Below are positions 60,982 through 64,000 of a stretch of 64,000 bases of DNA, in pieces. The stretch lies in NCBI RefSeq assembly GCF_007003975.1, contig NZ_VFTC01000002.1, forward strand, positions 124,001 to 188,000, read 5' to 3'. Source of the DNA: Mesorhizobium sp. WSM4306 (GTDB taxonomy: Bacteria; Pseudomonadota; Alphaproteobacteria; Rhizobiales; Rhizobiaceae). The position numbers and the translations under genes were made by a program. Below the pieces are notes generated by a model. The model searched no databases, had not been told where the DNA came from, and was given only the letters and a program-made list of their open reading frames with translations. How positions within the stretch are numbered: position 1 is the first letter of the stretch; the number at the start of each line of letters is the position of its first letter.

Positions 60982-63521
60982 TGAGCGAACCTTTCAAATC
61001 GTTCGATGCCCTGAAGTCGGCTTATGACGCGCTCGCAGGGCAACCACGCGCAGGGAGCAGCGACAAAGACAGTCACGAAACGGCGATTCGAGATTTCGTC
61101 GAGGCTGCGGCGCAGGCTGGAGCCTTCATCGAAGATCCCAACCAGCGTCGCTCCGCGCAGGACATGCTGGACTATTGGTTTACGCATCTGCTCGCCAGCA
61201 GCGACGCCGAGATGGATGTCGTCTCGCCGCGTCTTGCCGACTATCGACCGGTCGCCGAGATGCCCAAGGGGGCAGCCGAACCGTCAGCAAAAACCGAGTC
61301 GCAATCCGACCTCGAGCGCAGCCGGCAGATCATCCGACTGGGCGCGCTGGCGCGCCAGTGGCGCTACAATGACGAAGCCAAAGGCTACCTTCTGAAGGGT
61401 GCGGCGCTCGAGGATGCAAAGCAGTACAGCCAGGAGGATCGCGACATTGCGGCGCTCGTGGCCGCCAGCGAGCGGGAAGAGCGCAAATCAAAGAACACCT
61501 GGATAACCGCCCTTGCCGTGGTCGCGATACTCCTTGCCGTGCTTGCGGGGATCGCAATCCTGCAAGCCAGGACAGCAACGGCGCAAGCCAAGTTAGCAAA
61601 GGAGCAAATGATCCGCGCTGAGCAGAACTACACGCTCGCCCAGGAGGAAAAGGCGCGCGCCGACGCCGCCGCCAAACTGGCGCTGGAAGAACAAAAGCGT
61701 GCCGATGCTGCTGCCTTGGCATTAACCCAGGAGCAGAAAAACCGCGCGGAGGAACAAAGGGCCGAGGCCGAGGCGCAGCGGCGAGCCGCTGAAGCCGCGG
61801 CAAAAGCGAGCGACGAAGCCCGTCTGAATGCAGAAAAGCTGGCGGAGCAGGCGAAGGCAGATACCGAGGCGCTCAGCAAACGCTTCGCCGAATTGCAAAA
61901 GCAGCAGGTTGTGCTCGATGCCGCTATCGAAGTTATCCGCAAGCAACTGCAATCCGGCGAACTTCAACGTTCCGAATTGCCGGAGGCAATCGCCGAACTG
62001 ATCAAACCCGACGCGGTGGTCGACGTGTTCTCCGATCCGTCGATCCTGGAGGGCTACAAAAGCGGGTTTCTTGGCGTGGATGTGGCGCTGCCTGCCCTGT
62101 CCGAAACCAACAGACCGTTGGCGTTCGATGGCGGTCGTTCCCTCAACTATCTCAACTACAGCATCGTGCTAAACCAGCAGCGGCGCATGGCCTTCTACAG
62201 TGCGGTCAATCTGGATCGCGATCAGCTGCGCGTGTTGCCGGGCCGTCCCTTTCCCAGCTATCCGTCAAAGCCGGATCCGCGCATTCCACGCGAGGTTCAG
62301 TTGCTTCCGGCCTGGTTTGTCAACCCGGCCTTCGACGTCGGGCATCTTGCGTGGCGTTCCGAAATTTCTTGGGGGCAGGTGCTTCCGGCAGTTCCAAACA
62401 CGGCGGCACAGATCCTCAATGACTCGTTGTATGTTTTCACCAACATCACGCCGCAGTTCGATACCTTCAACCAAGGTATCTGGGCCGCGCTGGATCGATG
62501 GACCCTGACCAAACACAATCCGGACGCGCGCCAGGTCACGATCTTCACCGGACCGGTTTTCGCCACCGACGATCCCGTCTTCAATGGCGTCAGCATCCCT
62601 CGCGCTTTCTGGAAAGTCGTCGTTTCCGCCACTCCGAACTATTCCCAAAGCGCCGGGCCAAGCAGTTATGTCGTCGACGCGTTCCTGATCTCACAGTTCA
62701 AGCCGGGTACGATTGAGAAGGTCGATCTGGTTCGCAGCTTCGACCCCGAGACCTATCGCGTTCCCGTCGCCGAGATCGAGAGCCTCACCGGCTTGCGTTT
62801 CGCCGAAATCATCGAGTCGACCGACCGAAACAGGCTTCCGGTCATTGGCGAGACCATTGGCGACGTCATGGCGAGCAGAGTTGGATTGCTCGACGCCCCG
62901 GACGCGCCGCAGCGCAAGGAAGTTGCGCAAGAACTCGTCTCTGCCCTGCGTGACGGCGCAATGGTGTGGTCCGAGCAACAGAAGGTGATTTCCGCGCTGC
63001 TCGCAATGGCGCAAGACACGTCCGTGCAGAAGTTGAGCGCCACCGGTCGGCTTAACCTGCTTTTCGTCCTGTCCCAGGTGCCGGCCAGCACTTGGGACAA
63101 TGCGCAGGCGGTTGACCTGAAGGCCACCGCGCGTGATGCGGTCGCGGTGCTCGAATCGCGCGCCGCGGCCGGCTCGACTGAGATAGGGGCGCAAACGCGC
63201 GAACACCTCGCGCGGCTTGAGACGAATATCGGCTACGGCAAGAAGTGGACGCAGACCGTCTACCTTCAATTCACCGGATTGACCCGCAACGCGGCCATCG
63301 AGATCAGCAGCCGGATGCAGCAGCTCGGCTGGAACATACCCGGCGAGGAGCGTGTCAAGGAAGGCGCAAACGAAGTACGCTTCAACCCTGCCGTCGAAGC
63401 CGATGAGGAGGCGGCGGAATTGCTGGCTGCCGACCTGCGGGCACTGGGCCGAACGGCGGTCACAGCCAAGGGAAACAAGCGGATCAAGTCAGGCAATCTG
63501 GAGATTTATCTCAGCGACTAA
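60981..63521 (+). CDS. Membrane-anchored coiled-coil protein with NUC endonuclease domain (protein 4)
   Basis: This 846-aa protein has four parts: an N-terminal helical domain (about 1-75, with RRSAQDMLDYWFTHLL, a signature I recall from nSTAND-type proteins); one membrane helix (about 174-195, WITALAVVAILLAVLAGIAI); a coiled coil rich in E, A, K, R (about 200-330); and a DNA/RNA non-specific endonuclease domain (about 345-620) with PAFDVGHLAWRSE around His455 and FTNITPQFDTFNQGIWAALD. The usual D-R-G-H is D-V-G-H here. The C-terminal 200 residues are helical. It is translationally coupled to protein 3. Confidence 0.85.
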   Translation: MSEPFKSFDALKSAYDALAGQPRAGSSDKDSHETAIRDFVEAAAQAGAFIEDPNQRRSAQDMLDYWFTHLLASSDAEMDVVSPRLADYRPVAEMPKGAAEPSAKTESQSDLERSRQIIRLGALARQWRYNDEAKGYLLKGAALEDAKQYSQEDRDIAALVAASEREERKSKNTWITALAVVAILLAVLAGIAILQARTATAQAKLAKEQMIRAEQNYTLAQEEKARADAAAKLALEEQKRADAAALALTQEQKNRAEEQRAEAEAQRRAAEAAAKASDEARLNAEKLAEQAKADTEALSKRFAELQKQQVVLDAAIEVIRKQLQSGELQRSELPEAIAELIKPDAVVDVFSDPSILEGYKSGFLGVDVALPALSETNRPLAFDGGRSLNYLNYSIVLNQQRRMAFYSAVNLDRDQLRVLPGRPFPSYPSKPDPRIPREVQLLPAWFVNPAFDVGHLAWRSEISWGQVLPAVPNTAAQILNDSLYVFTNITPQFDTFNQGIWAALDRWTLTKHNPDARQVTIFTGPVFATDDPVFNGVSIPRAFWKVVVSATPNYSQSAGPSSYVVDAFLISQFKPGTIEKVDLVRSFDPETYRVPVAEIESLTGLRFAEIIESTDRNRLPVIGETIGDVMASRVGLLDAPDAPQRKEVAQELVSALRDGAMVWSEQQKVISALLAMAQDTSVQKLSATGRLNLLFVLSQVPASTWDNAQAVDLKATARDAVAVLESRAAAGSTEIGAQTREHLARLETNIGYGKKWTQTVYLQFTGLTRNAAIEISSRMQQLGWNIPGEERVKEGANEVRFNPAVEADEEAAELLAADLRALGRTAVTAKGNKRIKSGNLEIYLSD

Positions 63522-63530
63522 CCCCGGCGA

Positions 63531-63992
63531 TCAAATCCGACAGCTGGAGCTCGAAGGCGCACTCTGACCCATCTGCATGCAGACGTCGCTTTTTACAAGT
63601 TTTGAGGTTTTCAGATCGAACACGAAATAACCGATCGCCGCCCCGCCGGTGTAAGACAGCTTGTCACCGGTAAAAAGGGTTGTGAAAAGATGTTTTCGCG
63701 ACTTCGAATTGCCTCCGGCCGATATCGACTTTATCGACACGAAAAGCGGCTTGTCTTCATCCTCAATCAAGCGACACATATCCGAGCCCAAAAGGAGCTG
63801 AGTCATGCTTCCCTTGCCGGTTTCGGGATCGACTTTGACCGCGGCCTCTATGGCGGCATCTGTCGATACAAACAGCGCAGCCACGCTCGGCGGCGGCTCT
63901 GCGGGGTATTTGGCACGAACCCTGTCCCGGAGGCGCCTCAACTCGTCGAGCATGCCCATCACCGAATGGGTTGGCGAGGTGTCGGACATCAT
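63531..63992 (-). CDS. Hypothetical 153-aa protein
   Basis: The protein starts at an MM pair (63992 or 63989) with GGMLDELRRLRDRVRAKYP-like sequence (MLDELRRLRDRVRAKYP), then SVAALFVSTDAAIEAAVKVD, LLLGSDMCRLIEDEDKPLFVSIKS and GGAAIGYFVFDLKTSKLVKSDV. The family is not recognised. It converges with the nuclease gene, 9 bp apart. The window ends 8 bp past the start, so its promoter and neighbours are not visible; it might still belong to the conflict locus. Confidence 0.65.
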   Translation of the reverse strand: MMSDTSPTHSVMGMLDELRRLRDRVRAKYPAEPPPSVAALFVSTDAAIEAAVKVDPETGKGSMTQLLLGSDMCRLIEDEDKPLFVSIKSISAGGNSKSRKHLFTTLFTGDKLSYTGGAAIGYFVFDLKTSKLVKSDVCMQMGQSAPSSSSCRI

Positions 63993-64000
63993 CCCTGAAA

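Overview
The window looks like chromosomal DNA of an alphaproteobacterial rhizobium, most likely Mesorhizobium or a close relative. This is inferred from gene content and high GC, not from a database search. Marker genes are fixGHIS (cbb3 oxidase assembly), a soluble FixL with its FixJ, a cysteine-free FixK, 5-aminolevulinate synthase, phosphatidylcholine synthase, an IalB-family protein and a SyrA-like small membrane protein.

Region 1 (1-27 kb) is a micro-oxic regulon. It opens with the end of fixG, then fixH-fixI-fixS with overlapping stops and starts. Ten sites fit or nearly fit the FNR/FixK consensus TTGAT-N4-ATCAA. They lie before two CBS-BON proteins, a DUF6455 protein, a universal stress protein (USP) gene divergent from fixLJ, hemA, a DUF2267-phosphoribosyltransferase-PPOX operon, an uncharacterised 128-aa protein, the fixK/syrA-like divergent pair and a second PPOX gene; one overlaps the proposed start of a small uncharacterised gene. 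Other genes suit energy-limited life: cytochrome b561, thioredoxin 2, a flavodoxin-fold oxidoreductase, a Ser/Thr kinase fused to a USP domain beside a metallophosphoesterase, and phosphoketolase plus acetate kinase (xylulose-5-P to acetyl-P to acetate plus ATP). The region is eroding. It holds a CBS-BON remnant, a frameshifted LysE gene, a 5'-truncated USP abutting a 5'-truncated P-type ATPase, a DUF4010/MgtC remnant and a truncated metallo-beta-lactamase-fold gene.

Region 2 (27-56 kb) is mostly housekeeping: TerC-like protein, RimO, an acyltransferase, a BMP-type nucleoside ABC importer (ATPase, two permeases, binding protein), quinone oxidoreductase, a DUF2182-DUF1326-pcs operon, a UbiH-like monooxygenase, HspQ, two divergent glycosyltransferases, IalB, a YejA-like binding protein, a FrnE/DsbA-like protein, an SbmA-like ABC protein, glutathione reductase, rpiA, a phosphoglycolate phosphatase and tRNA-Val(CAC). 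A 545-bp gap at 48.9-49.5 kb is packed with perfect hairpins of unknown function. An IS630 3' fragment lies at 51.5-51.9 kb.

Region 3 (56-64 kb) lies beyond the tRNA, an amidase gene and an AT-rich spacer. Four tightly packed co-directional genes encode two trypsin-like proteases (one with an EAD1-like domain), an EAD-like helical protein and a membrane-anchored coiled-coil protein ending in a DNA/RNA non-specific endonuclease-like domain. I read this as a probable protease-nuclease conflict (defence) system and the most novel part of the window.
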